Positions 26,069 to 35,571 are shown, counted from the first letter of the stretch. The stretch: DNA of 64,000 nt from Conexibacter sp. CPCC 205762 (GCF_030646155.1 NZ_JAUTDN010000014.1:50144-114143), one strand, 5' to 3'. Numbers and translations are program-made. The notes: generated by a model from the letters alone, not told the origin.

Positions 26069-27166
26069 ATGACTCCCTCCGTTTCGCGGTCCGGTCTGGG
26101 GTTGCTCATGGCCGGGGCCGCTGCATGCGCGCTGCCGGCGGTCGCCGCGGCCGCGCCATCGCTGTCGGTCGTCGCCAGAGGCTTCGACAATCCCCGCCAC
26201 GTCGCGCTCGCGCCCGACGGCACGCTCTACCTCGCCGCCGCCGGCAAAGCGGGCGGCCAGTGCATCGGCCCCAGAAGAGACCCGACCTGCATCGGCTTCA
26301 GCGGCAAGATCTGGGCGCTGAACCCGGGCAGCGGCGCCAAGCGCGTCGTCCAGGCGGGCCTGCTGTCGCTCGGCGGCCAGGACGGCACCTTCACCGTCGG
26401 GCCCGACGGCGTCTCGGTCGCGCCCGACGGCGCGCTCTACACCGTGATCGCCTCCGGCACGCCGAGACAGGTCGCCGGCGCGCCGAGAAGAGCGCAGGCG
26501 CAGGCCGGCGAGCTGTGGCGCGTCAGGCCGAGACCGCTGACCGACGTCGCCGCGATCGACAGCTTCGAGTGGAGACACAACTCCGACGGCGTCAACGGCG
26601 ACCTCAACTCGGATCCGTACGACGTGCTCGCGCTCGCAGACGGCCGTCAGATCGTCGCCGACGCGGGCGCCAACGCGATCCTGGAAGCCCACGGCGGAGC
26701 GGTCAGACTGCTCGCCGTCATCAGAGGTCCCGGCAGAGCGCAGCGCGTGCCGACCTCGCTCGCGCTCGGTCCCGACGGCGACATCTACGTCGGCGAGCTG
26801 GCCGAGGGCGCGGGCAGCGGCAGAGCGCGCGTGCTGAAGATCCCGCCGAGCGGCGGCACGCCCACCGTCGTCGCGTCTGGCTTCAGCGCGATCACCGGCC
26901 TCGCCTTCGGCGGCGACGGCAGCATGTACGTGACCGAGCTGAGCACGAACCTCAGATCGCAGAGCGCGCCCGGCCGCATCACCCGCATCAAGCCCGACGG
27001 CAGCCGCACCAGCTTCAGCAGAGGTCTGCTGTTCCCGCAGGGCGCGGCGGTCACCGCCGACGGCGACGTCTACCTGTCGAACTTCTCGGTGCTGCCGGCC
27101 AGAACGCCGAGCAGAAGCCCGTTCAGAGGTGCCGGCGGCGAGGTGGTGAAGGTGAGCGGGCTGTGA
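26069..27166 (+). CDS. Secreted ScyD/ScyE-type beta-propeller protein
   Basis: 365 residues with a signal peptide (cleavage probably after AVAAAA, about residue 28). The rest is a series of NHL-like blades: FDNPRHVALAPDGTLYLAAAG, GPDGVSVAPDGALYTV, PTSLALGPDGDIYVGEL, ITGLAFGGDGSMYVTEL, GAAVTADGDVYLSNF. This layout matches the ScyD/ScyE family, named from scytonemin clusters but widespread with unknown roles. Arg codons are strongly skewed to AGA (about 17 of 28 by hand count). No functional partner is visible nearby. Confidence 0.75.
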   Translation: MTPSVSRSGLGLLMAGAAACALPAVAAAAPSLSVVARGFDNPRHVALAPDGTLYLAAAGKAGGQCIGPRRDPTCIGFSGKIWALNPGSGAKRVVQAGLLSLGGQDGTFTVGPDGVSVAPDGALYTVIASGTPRQVAGAPRRAQAQAGELWRVRPRPLTDVAAIDSFEWRHNSDGVNGDLNSDPYDVLALADGRQIVADAGANAILEAHGGAVRLLAVIRGPGRAQRVPTSLALGPDGDIYVGELAEGAGSGRARVLKIPPSGGTPTVVASGFSAITGLAFGGDGSMYVTELSTNLRSQSAPGRITRIKPDGSRTSFSRGLLFPQGAAVTADGDVYLSNFSVLPARTPSRSPFRGAGGEVVKVSGL

Positions 27167-27184
27167 CTTGTTGACAGTGCGTCA

Positions 27185-27213
27185 TTGACCGGGAAGCAGA
27201 ATATCGGTATTCA
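27185..27213 (+). promoter_or_regulatory. Promoter with overlapping operator-like repeat before the MMPL gene
   Basis: TTGACC (27185-27190), a 17-base spacer and TATTCA (27208-27213) form a good sigma70-type promoter. The repeat GAATA-TCGG-TATTC (27199-27212) overlaps the -10 box, a classic repressor position. A further TTGACA lies at 27171-27176. Confidence 0.55.
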
Positions 27214-27254
27214 ACAATCCGTTCCGGGACCGAACGCGAGGACGGCGGTAGACG

Positions 27255-29513
27255 ATGACGGGCGCGCTGTACCGGCTGGGCAAGCTGTGCGTACGACACC
27301 GCCTCGCGGTGCTGCTCGCGTGGATCGTCATCGCCGTCGGCCTGGTCGCGCTCGCGGGCGCGCTCGGCTCGCAGGCGAGCGACAACATCAGCCTCCCGGG
27401 CACCGGCTCGCAGCAGGTGACCGACCTGCTGCAGCGCGGCTTCCCCGACCAGGCCAACGGCTCCAGCCCGATCGTGCTGCGGGCGCCGAAGGGCGCGAAG
27501 ATCACCGACGGCAGATACAGCACGCCGATCCAGCAGACGGTCGACGGGCTGACGAAGGACGAGTACGTCGCGAAGGTGATCAGCCCGCTCGACAGAGCGG
27601 GCGCGGCGCAGATCTCCAGAGACCAGACGATCGCGTACGTCTCGGTCTTCCCGAACCGGTCGCTGGGCGACATCACGCTCGACGACGGCCAGGCGATCCT
27701 CGACAAGGCCGACCCGGCGAAGGCGGCCGGGCTGAGCACCTCGGCCGGCGGCCCGCTCGGCTCGAAGCTGAGCAAGCCGGAGACGGAGCAGAGCGAGGTC
27801 GTCGGCCTCGCGATGGCGCTGATCGTGCTCGCCTTCACGTTCGGCTCGCTCGTCGCGATGGGGCTGCCGATCCTCTCGGCGCTGGTCGGCGTCTTCGCGG
27901 GCGTCTCCGGGATCACGCTGCTGAGCCACGTGACGGAGGTGCCGACGACCGCGCCGACGATGGCGATCATGCTCGGGCTCGGCGTCGGGATCGACTACGC
28001 GCTGTTCATCGTCACGACCCATCGCGACACGCTGTCGAGAGGGATGGACCCGGGCGAGTCGGTCGCGCGCGCGGTCGCGGCCTCCGGCGGCGCGGTCCTG
28101 TTCGCCGGCAGCACGGTCGTCGTCGCCGTCTGCTCGCTCGCGGTCGCCGGCATCCCGCTGGTGACGACGCTCGGCCTCACGACCGGCCTGATGGTCGCGA
28201 TCGCGATCGTCTGCGCGCTCACGCTGCTGCCGGCGATCCTCGCGCTCGTCGGGCCGCGCATCAACCACCTCCCGCTGCCCGGTCGCAGACCGGACGCGGC
28301 CGTCGACATCGAGCACAACCGCTGGGCGCGGCTGGCGCGCTGGATCACCCACCATCCGGCGATCGCGGTCGTCGGCGCGCTGGCGATACTGATCCCGCTG
28401 ACGATCCCCGCGCTCTCGCTCGAGTTCGGCCAGGCCGACACCGGCGCGCTGCCGCAGGAGGAGACGGCGCGGCAGGCCTACGACGACATCACGACCGGCT
28501 TCGGCGTCGGCGCCAACGGCCCGATCGTCTTCGCCGCCAGACTGGCGAGAGCGGCGCAGCCGGACGACCCCCAGCTGGCGAGCCTGCAGCAGGCGATCGG
28601 CAGAGTCGACGGCGTCAAGGCGGTCACGCCGGTCGCGCTCGACGGACCGGGCCAGATCGCGACGTTCAACGCGATCCCGACGACCGCGCCGTCGGACTTC
28701 GCGACCCAGGACCTCGTCAACACGCTGCGCGACACGACGATCCCGAACGAGACCAGAGGCGAGGGGATCGACGCCTTCGTCGGCGGCTCGACGGCCGCCT
28801 CGATCGACCTCGGCGAGGAGATCTCCGACAAGCTGCCGGAGACGATCGCGGTGATCATCGGCCTCAGCTTCATCCTGCTGACGATCGCCTTCCGCTCGCT
28901 GCTGATCCCGTTGAAGGCGGCGGTCTGCAACCTGCTCTCGATCGGCGTCGCCTACGGCGTCGTCGTGATGGTCTTCCAGTACGGCTGGTTCGCGGGCGCG
29001 GTCGGGCTCGACGGGGCGGTGCCGATCGTCAGCTACCTGCCGCTGCTGATGTTCGCCGGCCTCTTCGGGCTCTCGATGGACTACGAGGTCTTCCTCATGA
29101 GCCATGTTCAGGAGCACTACAAGGAGGGCCGCAGCGCGCGTGACGCGATCGTCGTCGGGCTGGCCGAGAGCGCGCGCGTGATCACCGCGGCGGCGCTGAT
29201 CATGGTCTCCGTCTTCGCCTCGTTCGTGCTCAACGGCGACCCGACGATCAAGCAGTTCGGCATCGGCCTGTCGATCGCGGTGATCGTCGACGCGACGATC
29301 GTGCGCTGCCTGCTCGTGCCGGCCGTGATGGTCGTGCTCGGCAGAGCGGCGTGGTGGATCCCCGGCTGGCTCGACCGGATCCTGCCGCACATCTCCGTCG
29401 AGGGCCACGGCTACTTCGAGAACGAGGACCGCCGCGGCGGCCCGCCGTCGACGCCGACGCCGCCGAGCGCTACGCCCGGACCCCCAGCCCCGGTCCCGTC
29501 GGAACCCGCATGA
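27255..29513 (+). CDS. MMPL-family (RND superfamily) transporter
   Basis: 752 residues, about 12 membrane segments in two RND halves, each with an external domain after its first helix. The proton-relay Asp-Tyr pairs are visible in GLGVGIDYALFIVTTHRD (about 240) and GLFGLSMDYEVFLMSH (about 610). MmpL-type proteins move lipids, siderophores or drugs across the inner membrane. The C-terminal ~30 residues are Pro/Thr-rich. A well-spaced promoter with an overlapping inverted repeat suggests tight, inducible control, but no regulator gene is adjacent. Its 3' end overlaps menC by 44 bp, tail to tail. Confidence 0.9.
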   Translation: MTGALYRLGKLCVRHRLAVLLAWIVIAVGLVALAGALGSQASDNISLPGTGSQQVTDLLQRGFPDQANGSSPIVLRAPKGAKITDGRYSTPIQQTVDGLTKDEYVAKVISPLDRAGAAQISRDQTIAYVSVFPNRSLGDITLDDGQAILDKADPAKAAGLSTSAGGPLGSKLSKPETEQSEVVGLAMALIVLAFTFGSLVAMGLPILSALVGVFAGVSGITLLSHVTEVPTTAPTMAIMLGLGVGIDYALFIVTTHRDTLSRGMDPGESVARAVAASGGAVLFAGSTVVVAVCSLAVAGIPLVTTLGLTTGLMVAIAIVCALTLLPAILALVGPRINHLPLPGRRPDAAVDIEHNRWARLARWITHHPAIAVVGALAILIPLTIPALSLEFGQADTGALPQEETARQAYDDITTGFGVGANGPIVFAARLARAAQPDDPQLASLQQAIGRVDGVKAVTPVALDGPGQIATFNAIPTTAPSDFATQDLVNTLRDTTIPNETRGEGIDAFVGGSTAASIDLGEEISDKLPETIAVIIGLSFILLTIAFRSLLIPLKAAVCNLLSIGVAYGVVVMVFQYGWFAGAVGLDGAVPIVSYLPLLMFAGLFGLSMDYEVFLMSHVQEHYKEGRSARDAIVVGLAESARVITAAALIMVSVFASFVLNGDPTIKQFGIGLSIAVIVDATIVRCLLVPAVMVVLGRAAWWIPGWLDRILPHISVEGHGYFENEDRRGGPPSTPTPPSATPGPPAPVPSEPA

Positions 29514-30495
29514 AGCCGTCCTCGACCGCCAGCGCGGGGTCGAGGTCGAGGTCTGCGAACGCTGAGAGGGTGGCGAGGCCGCACGGCCGCGTCGGCTCGA
29601 TCGCGGCGGCGGCGTGCAGCGCGCCGGCGATCCCGAGCGGCCCGTCGAAGGTCGAGGCGAGGAAGACCTCGCTGCCGGCCGCGCGCGCCTGCTCGGCCGC
29701 CTCGACCAGGCCGGAGATGCCGCCGCAGCGGGTCAGCTTGAGGCAGACGAGCCGCGTCGCCCCGGAGCCGACGGCGCCCGGCTCGACGCCGCTCTCGTCC
29801 ATCGCCACGGCCGTCTGCGGCAGCGCCGCCTGCAGCTCGCGCAGCGCCGCGACGCCGTGGACCGGCTCCTCGACCAGCTCGAACGGCGCCAGCGCGCGCA
29901 GCGCCCGCTCCGCCTCCGCCGGCGTCGCCCAGGCGCCGTTGGCGTCGAGCCGCAGCGCGACCGCCGGCCCCAGCGCCGCCCGCACGGCCGCGACCCGCGC
30001 GACGTCGTCGCCGACGCCGACCTTCAGCTTCACGCAGCGGTGGCCGGCCTCCGCCGCGGCGGTCGCGGCGCGCGCGGCGGCGGCGGGATCGGTCGCGCCG
30101 ACGACCGCGTTGACGGCGACGTTGGCGCCCGCCTTCCCGCCCAGCAGCGCGGCGACCGACGCTCTCAGCCGCCGCCCCTCGCGGTCCCAGAGGGCGAGGT
30201 CGAGGGCGGCGACCGCCTGCGGCAGCACGGCCGCCTCGCGGCAGTCGGCCAGCACCTGGTGCAGCGGCCGGCCGTCGGCCTCGCGCACGATCGCGCGGCA
30301 GTCCTCCAGCGCGGCGCGGACGTCGTCGAGCGCGACGCCGTCGTAGGACTCCAAGGGCGCCGCCTCGCCGGCGCCGGCGATCCCGTCGGCGCCGATCACG
30401 AGCACGTCGAGCAGCTCGCGCTCGGCGATCGTGCCGTGCGCGGTCTCCAGCGGCCGCTTCAGCCGCAGGCGGCGCGGGGCGATGGCGAGATGCAT
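29470..30495 (-). CDS. menC: o-Succinylbenzoate synthase (enolase superfamily)
   Basis: 341 residues. Dehydrates SHCHC to o-succinylbenzoate in menaquinone synthesis. The KxK catalytic motif is in HRCVKLKVG (about 150-158), metal ligands in RLDANGAW (Asp), ELVEEPVHG (Glu) and AMDESG (Asp), and the second catalytic Lys in VCLKLTRCGG. Dipeptide epimerases share this fold, but the position upstream of menA and near menB, menD, menE and menF supports MenC. First gene of a menC-menA pair: menA follows after 19 bp in transcript order reversed (menA lies upstream on this strand). Confidence 0.85.
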   Translation of the reverse strand: MHLAIAPRRLRLKRPLETAHGTIAERELLDVLVIGADGIAGAGEAAPLESYDGVALDDVRAALEDCRAIVREADGRPLHQVLADCREAAVLPQAVAALDLALWDREGRRLRASVAALLGGKAGANVAVNAVVGATDPAAAARAATAAAEAGHRCVKLKVGVGDDVARVAAVRAALGPAVALRLDANGAWATPAEAERALRALAPFELVEEPVHGVAALRELQAALPQTAVAMDESGVEPGAVGSGATRLVCLKLTRCGGISGLVEAAEQARAAGSEVFLASTFDGPLGIAGALHAAAAIEPTRPCGLATLSAFADLDLDPALAVEDGFMRVPTGPGLGVRA

Positions 30496-30514
30496 CGTCC
30501 GCGCCGTGCCCGGC

Positions 30515-31417
30515 CTAGGAGAGCAGCACGCCGGCCGACAGCAGGACGCAGAAGATCAGCTCGAGCATCCCGGTTCTGGCGAGCGCCTCGTTGAGCGTCG
30601 GCCCGTCGGTGCGGTTTCTGACGATCCGCACCGCCTGCGCGGCCAGCGGCACCGTCAGCAGCGGCAGCAGCACCCACGGCGCCAGCGAGCCGAAGAGCCA
30701 CGTGACCGGCGTCAGCAGGTAGGAGCCGTAGACCATCGCCGCGTAGAGCACGCGGGTGCGCGTGCGGCCGAGCCGCACCGCGAGCGTCTTCTTGCCGGCC
30801 CTGCGGTCGGTGTCCATGTCGCGGTAGTTGTTGACGACGAGCACCGCCGAGGCGAGCAGGCCGACCGGCACCGCGAGCGCGAACGCCTCCCATTCGAGCG
30901 TCTCCGTCTGCACGAAGTAGGAGCCGGCGACGGCGACGATCCCGAAGAAGAGGAAGACGAACAGCTCGCCGAGGCCGTCGTAGCCGTACGGCCGCGGGCC
31001 GCCGGTGTAGAGCACGCCGGCGATGATCGAGGCGACGCCGACGAGCAGCAGCTCCCAGCCCGCGACGGCGATCAGGTACGCGCCGCAGACGGCCGCGAGC
31101 GCGAACGTGACATAGGTCGCGATCAGCACCTGGCGCGGCGGCACGAGCCCGCCGGCGGTGACCCGCACCGGCCCGAGGCGGTCCTCGGTGTCGGCGCCGC
31201 GGCGGGCGTCGGAGTAGTCGTTGGAGAGGTTCGCCCCGACCTGGATGAAGAGCGCCCCCAGCACCGCCGCGACGAACCGCAGCGGGTGGAAGGTGTCCTC
31301 GAAGCCGGCCAGCGCGGTGCCGACCAGCACCGGCGCGAGGCCGACCGGCAGCGTGCGCAGGCGCGCCGCCATCAGCCAGATGCGGATCGGGTTGGCGGAT
31401 GCGGTGTCGGCGGACAT
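30515..31417 (-). CDS. menA: DHNA polyprenyltransferase (UbiA superfamily)
   Basis: 300 residues, about nine membrane segments. Attaches the polyprenyl chain to 1,4-dihydroxy-2-naphthoate in the membrane. The first Asp-rich motif is ANLSNDYSDARRGAD (about 62-76), the second NNYRDMDTDRRAGKKTLAVRLG (about 194 on), both needed for prenyl-diphosphate and Mg binding. A TACGCT box lies 7 bases before its ATG, and menC follows 19 bp downstream, so menA-menC is probably one transcript. menB lies just upstream on the same strand. Confidence 0.92.
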   Translation of the reverse strand: MSADTASANPIRIWLMAARLRTLPVGLAPVLVGTALAGFEDTFHPLRFVAAVLGALFIQVGANLSNDYSDARRGADTEDRLGPVRVTAGGLVPPRQVLIATYVTFALAAVCGAYLIAVAGWELLLVGVASIIAGVLYTGGPRPYGYDGLGELFVFLFFGIVAVAGSYFVQTETLEWEAFALAVPVGLLASAVLVVNNYRDMDTDRRAGKKTLAVRLGRTRTRVLYAAMVYGSYLLTPVTWLFGSLAPWVLLPLLTVPLAAQAVRIVRNRTDGPTLNEALARTGMLELIFCVLLSAGVLLS

Positions 31418-31424
31418 CGTGCTC

Positions 31425-31430
31425 AGCGTA
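31425..31430 (-). promoter_or_regulatory. -10-like TACGCT for menA
   Basis: Read on the minus strand, TACGCT ends 7 bases before the menA ATG at 31417, inside the 17-bp gap after menB. Confidence 0.4.
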
Positions 31431-31434
31431 CGGG

Positions 31435-32262
31435 CTACGGGCGGCGCGGGAAGTTGGAGAAGTCCGGCTGGCGCTTCTCGAGGAAGGCGGTGCGGCCCTC
31501 TCTCGCCTCGTCGGAGCCGTACAGCAGCAGGTTCGTGTCGTGCGCGAGCTGCTGGATGCCGGCGTAGCCGTCCTCCTGTGCGTTGAAGCTCGACTTCACC
31601 AGCCGCAGCGCGAAGGGGGAGAGCGCGAGCATCTCACGGCACCACTTGACCGTCTCCTCCTCTACCTGGTCGAGCGGCACGACGGCGTTGACGAGGCCCA
31701 TCTCCAGCGCCTCCTGCGCGTCGTACTGACGGCACAGCAGCCAGATCTCCTTCGCCTTCTTGGTGCCGACGAGGTCGCGCAGGACGCTGGCGCCGAAGCC
31801 GCCGTCCCACGAGCCGACTCTCGGGCCGGTCTGGCCGAAGCGGGCATTGTCGGCCGCGATCGTCAGGTCGCAGATGACGTGCAGCACGTGGCCGCCGCCG
31901 ATCGCGAACCCTCTCACCATCGCCACGACCGGCTTCGGCAGCCGGCGGATCTGGACGTGCAGGTCGGTCACGTGGAAGCGCCCGACTCTCGCGACGCCGC
32001 CGACTCTGTAGCCGGAGTCGCCGCGCACGCGCTGGTCGCCGCCGGAGCAGAACGCCTTGTCGCCCTCGCCCGTGAGGATGATCGCGCCGACGCTCGTGTC
32101 CTCGCGGGCGCGCTCGAACGCGTCGGACAGCTCGATCACCGTCTCCGGCCGGAAGGCGTTGCGGACCTCCGGGCGGTCGATCGTGATCTTCGCGATCCCG
32201 TCTCCGCTCAGCTCGTAGCGGATGTCCTCGTAGTCGGCGGCGGATGTCCAGGTCGCGGGCAA
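31435..32262 (-). CDS. menB: 1,4-Dihydroxy-2-naphthoyl-CoA synthase
   Basis: 275 residues. Crotonase-fold enzyme that closes o-succinylbenzoyl-CoA to DHNA-Co[15 protein letters not shown], the oxyanion-hole FCSGGDQ at about 71-77, RGFAIGGGH at about 115 and [11 protein letters not shown] at about 146-156 (MenB-specific catalytic Asp region) are all present. The start is TTG at 32262: AAGGAGA lies 8 bases upstream (minus-strand reading of 32271-32277), and no ATG or GTG fits the family N-terminus. Confidence 0.92.
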   Translation of the reverse strand: MPATWTSAADYEDIRYELSGDGIAKITIDRPEVRNAFRPETVIELSDAFERAREDTSVGAIILTGEGDKAFCSGGDQRVRGDSGYRVGGVARVGRFHVTDLHVQIRRLPKPVVAMVRGFAIGGGHVLHVICDLTIAADNARFGQTGPRVGSWDGGFGASVLRDLVGTKKAKEIWLLCRQYDAQEALEMGLVNAVVPLDQVEEETVKWCREMLALSPFALRLVKSSFNAQEDGYAGIQQLAHDTNLLLYGSDEAREGRTAFLEKRQPDFSNFPRRP

Positions 32263-32270
32263 GTCGGGCG

Positions 32271-32277
32271 TCTCCTT
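32271..32277 (-). promoter_or_regulatory. menB: Ribosome-binding site deciding the TTG start of menB
   Basis: Read on the minus strand this is AAGGAGA, 8 bases before TTG. It is one of the few strong Shine-Dalgarno sequences in the first half of the window. Confidence 0.65.
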
Positions 32278-32312
32278 CGTGCGGGGCTGCGATCAGGGAC
32301 ACTAGATGGTCG

Positions 32313-33659
32313 ATGGTCGATCTCGACGCATGGCTCCCGCGCAGCGCCGCGCGCCGGCCCGATCACCCGGCCCTGATCGCCGCCGACGGCACCGTCGTCA
32401 CGTACGCCGAGCTGCACCTGCGCGCGCGCCGCGCCGCCGCCGCGCTGCACGCGCGCGGGGTCGGTCCCGGCGACCGGGTGGCGCTGCGGCTGGCGCCGGG
32501 GCCGGGCTTCGCGACCTGCGTCCACGCGGTGCTGGGGCTGGGCGCGGCGGTCGTGCCGATCGACCTGCGGCTGAGCGGGGAGGAGCAGGCATTGCGGGCC
32601 GCGGGCGCGCGGACGGTCGTGGAGGAGCCGCTCGACGGACCCTCCTCCGCCGAGGCCGCCGCCCTGCGCGGGGCGCCCGAGCGCGCGCTGCTGGAGCGCT
32701 TCGACCCGTCGGCGGTCGGGACCGTCCTGCACACCTCCGGCACGACCTCGGCGCCGAAGCCGGTCGAGCTGACGATCTCCAACTGGCTCTGGAACGCGCT
32801 CGGCTCGGCGCTCGCGCTCGGCCTCGACGCCGAGGACCGCTGGCTCTGCACGCTGCCGCTGAGCCACGTCGGCGGCCTCTCGATCCTGCTGCGCAGCGCC
32901 GTCTACGGCACGACCGTCGTGCTGCACGAGCGGTTCGAGGCGGCGCGCGCCGCCGCCGCCCTTGCCGACCCGGCGCTGCGCGTGACGCTCGTCTCGCTCG
33001 TCGCGACGACGCTCCAGCGCACGCTCGACGCCGGCCTGACGCAGCCGCCGGCGCTGCGCTGCGCGCTGATCGGCGGCGGGCCGCTCGCGCCGGCGCTGGC
33101 CGCGCGCGCCGCCGCCGCCGGCATCCCCGCCGCGCAGACGTACGGCATGACCGAGGCCTGCTCGCAGGTCTGCACCGGCGCGCCGGGCGAGCCGGAGACG
33201 GTCGGCCACGCGCTGCTCGGCCAGCGCGTGACGCTCGCGCCCGACGGCGAGATCCTCGTCGCGGGGGAGACGGTCGCGCGCGGCGCGCTCGCCGCCGACG
33301 GCTGGCTCCACACCGGCGACCTCGGCCGCTTCGACGCGAACGGCCGCCTGATCGTCAGCGGCCGCAAGTCCGATCTGATCGTCAGCGGCGGCGAGAACGT
33401 CGCGCCGCAGGAGGTCGAGGCGGTCCTGCTCGCGCACCCGGCCGTCGCCGACGCGGGCGTGTACGGGCGTCCAGATGACGAGTGGGGGGAGGCGGTGGCG
33501 GCGGTGGTGGTCGTCCACTCCCCGGTGGGGGAGGCCGACCTGCGCGCCCACGTCGCCGCCCACCTCGCCCGCTTCAAGGTGCCGAAGTCGATCTCCTTCT
33601 CAGCCGACCCGCTGCCGCGCACCGTCTCAGGCAAGCTGCTGCGCCGGCAGCTGAGATAG
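32313..33659 (+). CDS. menE: o-Succinylbenzoate-CoA ligase
   Basis: 448 residues. Acyl-adenylate enzyme that activates o-succinylbenzoate with ATP and CoA. The phosphate loop is LHTSGTTSAPKPVEL at about 137, YGMTEACSQ at about 270, the hinge GWLHTGDLGRFDANGRLIVSGRKSDLI at about 330-356 and the catalytic Lys in RTVSGKLLRR near the end. Its length, shorter than long-chain acyl-CoA ligases, and the location divergent from menB support MenE. ATG 32313 is preferred; a weak TAGAT sequence precedes it. Confidence 0.88.
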   Translation: MVDLDAWLPRSAARRPDHPALIAADGTVVTYAELHLRARRAAAALHARGVGPGDRVALRLAPGPGFATCVHAVLGLGAAVVPIDLRLSGEEQALRAAGARTVVEEPLDGPSSAEAAALRGAPERALLERFDPSAVGTVLHTSGTTSAPKPVELTISNWLWNALGSALALGLDAEDRWLCTLPLSHVGGLSILLRSAVYGTTVVLHERFEAARAAAALADPALRVTLVSLVATTLQRTLDAGLTQPPALRCALIGGGPLAPALAARAAAAGIPAAQTYGMTEACSQVCTGAPGEPETVGHALLGQRVTLAPDGEILVAGETVARGALAADGWLHTGDLGRFDANGRLIVSGRKSDLIVSGGENVAPQEVEAVLLAHPAVADAGVYGRPDDEWGEAVAAVVVVHSPVGEADLRAHVAAHLARFKVPKSISFSADPLPRTVSGKLLRRQLR

Positions 33660-33662
33660 CCT
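33657..33662 (+). promoter_or_regulatory. -10-like TAGCCT overlapping the menE stop
   Basis: TAGCCT starts on the menE stop codon and ends 6 bases before the ATG at 33669. Confidence 0.35.
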
Positions 33663-33668
33663 CGCCCG

Positions 33669-34529
33669 ATGACCGCCTCACCGCCCGATCCCGACGAGCT
33701 GCGCGCCTCGATCCGCGCGCTGTGGGAGCGCTCGGCCGACGGCTGGGCGCAGAGCAACGGCCGCTTCACCGCCGCGACGCTCGCCGTCTCGCACTGGCTC
33801 GTCAACGCGATCCGCCCGCAGCCCGGCCAGCACCTGCTGGAGCTGGCCGCCGGCATCGGCGAGACCGGCTTCCTCGCCGCCGAGCTGATCGAGCCCGGCG
33901 GCGTGCTCGTCTCCAGCGACGGCGCCGAGGCGATGGTCGAGGCGGCGAGAGCGCGCGCCGAGGAGCTGGGGCTGAGCAACGTCGAGTTCCGCCCCGTCGA
34001 CCTCGAATGGATCGACGCCAGAACGGCCGAGTTCGACGGCGTCCTCTGCCGCTGGGGCTACATGTTCGCGGTCGACCGCGAGGCCGCCCTGCGCGAGACG
34101 CGGCGGGTGCTCCGCCCCGGCGGCCGGGTCGCGCTCGCGACCTGGACCGCGCCCGAGCGCAACCCGTGGGCGATGCTGATCCGCGAGGCGCTCTACGACG
34201 CCGGCCTGACCGACGCGCTTCTGCCGCCGAGCCCGAGCCCGTTCGACCTCGCGACGCCCGCGATCCTCGGCACGCTGCTGGAGGACGCCGGCTTCGCCGA
34301 GATCGAGACGGCCGAGGTCGAGCTGACGTTCCCGTACGCCGGCGTGATCGACTACTTCAGCGAGGCCGTCGCGATACTGCGACCGCTGACCGATCTCGTC
34401 AGCGGCCTCAACGAGGCACAGCTGAAGGACCTGCGCGCGCGGCTGGAGCAGAAGGCCGCCCCGTACGAGCACGCCGACGGCAGCCTCTCGCTCCCCGGCG
34501 TCGCGCTCGTCGCGGTCGCGGAGGCGTAG
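33669..34529 (+). CDS. SAM-dependent methyltransferase next to menE (UbiE/MenG-like candidate)
   Basis: 286 residues. Rossmann-type methyltransferase: motif I LLELAAGIGETGFLAAE at about 57-73, SSDGAEAMVEAARARAEELG after it, FDGVLCRWGYMF, and VLRPGGRVALATW as motif III. N-terminal WERSADGWAQSNGRF precedes the domain. Its position directly after menE makes it the best local candidate for demethylmenaquinone methyltransferase, but the DxxxGxG and later UbiE signatures are not clear, so the call stays at family level. Confidence 0.7.
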   Translation: MTASPPDPDELRASIRALWERSADGWAQSNGRFTAATLAVSHWLVNAIRPQPGQHLLELAAGIGETGFLAAELIEPGGVLVSSDGAEAMVEAARARAEELGLSNVEFRPVDLEWIDARTAEFDGVLCRWGYMFAVDREAALRETRRVLRPGGRVALATWTAPERNPWAMLIREALYDAGLTDALLPPSPSPFDLATPAILGTLLEDAGFAEIETAEVELTFPYAGVIDYFSEAVAILRPLTDLVSGLNEAQLKDLRARLEQKAAPYEHADGSLSLPGVALVAVAEA

Positions 34530-34559
34530 GCCGCCGGGCTGCGGCCCGCGCGCCGCGCC

Positions 34560-35471
34560 TCAGCTCGCGCGCGCCGGCACCGGCTGGAGCGTCCCCGGCT
34601 CCGGCACCTGCGGCGTCGGCCGCCCGTCGCGCAGCCGCGCCCGCTCGACCGCCGCCGTCTGCACGTAGCTGACGTGGCAGGAGCCGTGCGTCAGCACGCG
34701 CGGCGCGAGCCGTCGGCCGGCGCGCACGAAGGCGACGCAGGCGCGGAAGCGGCGCGCGTCGGCGGCGCTCCAGCGCAGCCCGTACAGCTCGCGCACCCGC
34801 GGCGGCAGCGCGCCGCGCATGATCGCGTCATGGATCCGCTTCGCGAGCGCGCGACCGCGGCCCATCGGGATCTCGAACGCGATCGCGCGGCCGGTGTAGC
34901 GCGCCTCCGGCGTCAGGTGCATCTCGTCGCTCGCGAGCCGCTGGCCGAACCACGCGCGGAACTCGGCGTAGGAGCGCGGCGCGGCCGATGCCGGCATCCC
35001 GAAGAGGATCCCGAAGCGGCGGTACTCCTGCCACAGCTGGTCGCGCTCGGCGGCGCTCAGCTCGCGCACGAACAGCTCGTAGAAGACCTGCGCCGAGTCG
35101 AACGTGACCGCGACCGTCCACAGCATCAGCTCGGGGTCGAAGGCGGCGAACGGCGTGCCCGCGGCGTACGGGCCGGAGTCGTGCTGCAGCTCGCCGCTGA
35201 CGCGCTCGTGCATGCGGTCGACGCGCGCCAGCATCCGGTCGGCCTCGGCGCGGCTGCCGAAGAAGACCGTCTCGAACGCGTCGGCGGTGCGCTGCAGGCG
35301 GCGGAACGGCGCGCGCCGGCCGGCTGAGGACTGGATCGTGCCGACGAAGTTGCGCGGGTCGAGCGCGCCGACGGCGAGCGCCCGCTGACCGTAGAAGAGG
35401 CCGACGACGCGCTCCTCGTGCACGGCGCGCAGCAGCGACCGCCCGCGCGGGAAGTAGCCCTCGTCCGTCAT
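34560..35471 (-). CDS. DUF2236 / MpaB-type oxygenase-like protein
   Basis: 303 residues from ATG 35471. [51 protein letters not shown] and [11 protein letters not shown] follow the DUF2236 pattern (ER-bound oxygenase MpaB and latex-clearing protein group, mostly helical haem proteins). In the middle are [17 protein letters not shown] and the [11 protein letters not shown] segment typical of the family. An in-frame TTG at 35531 preceded by GGAG would add 20 residues; a TTGACA there could instead be the -35 box. Function is unknown; oxidation of a terpenoid or polyketide substrate is a family-based guess. Confidence 0.7.
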   Translation of the reverse strand: MTDEGYFPRGRSLLRAVHEERVVGLFYGQRALAVGALDPRNFVGTIQSSAGRRAPFRRLQRTADAFETVFFGSRAEADRMLARVDRMHERVSGELQHDSGPYAAGTPFAAFDPELMLWTVAVTFDSAQVFYELFVRELSAAERDQLWQEYRRFGILFGMPASAAPRSYAEFRAWFGQRLASDEMHLTPEARYTGRAIAFEIPMGRGRALAKRIHDAIMRGALPPRVRELYGLRWSAADARRFRACVAFVRAGRRLAPRVLTHGSCHVSYVQTAAVERARLRDGRPTPQVPEPGTLQPVPARAS

Positions 35472-35571
35472 CTGCCGCTCGATCTGACCACGGGTGCTGT
35501 CAGTCTTGCGCGTCGGCGCTGTCGCTGTCAATGGCTGACGCTCCGGAAGCTGTTGCCATGTGGGCTTCCGC

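Noticed and set aside
35529..35531. TTG start of the DUF2236 gene
   Set aside because: The ATG at 35471 fits the family N-terminus better; TTGACA here may be a -35 element. The longer form cannot be excluded.
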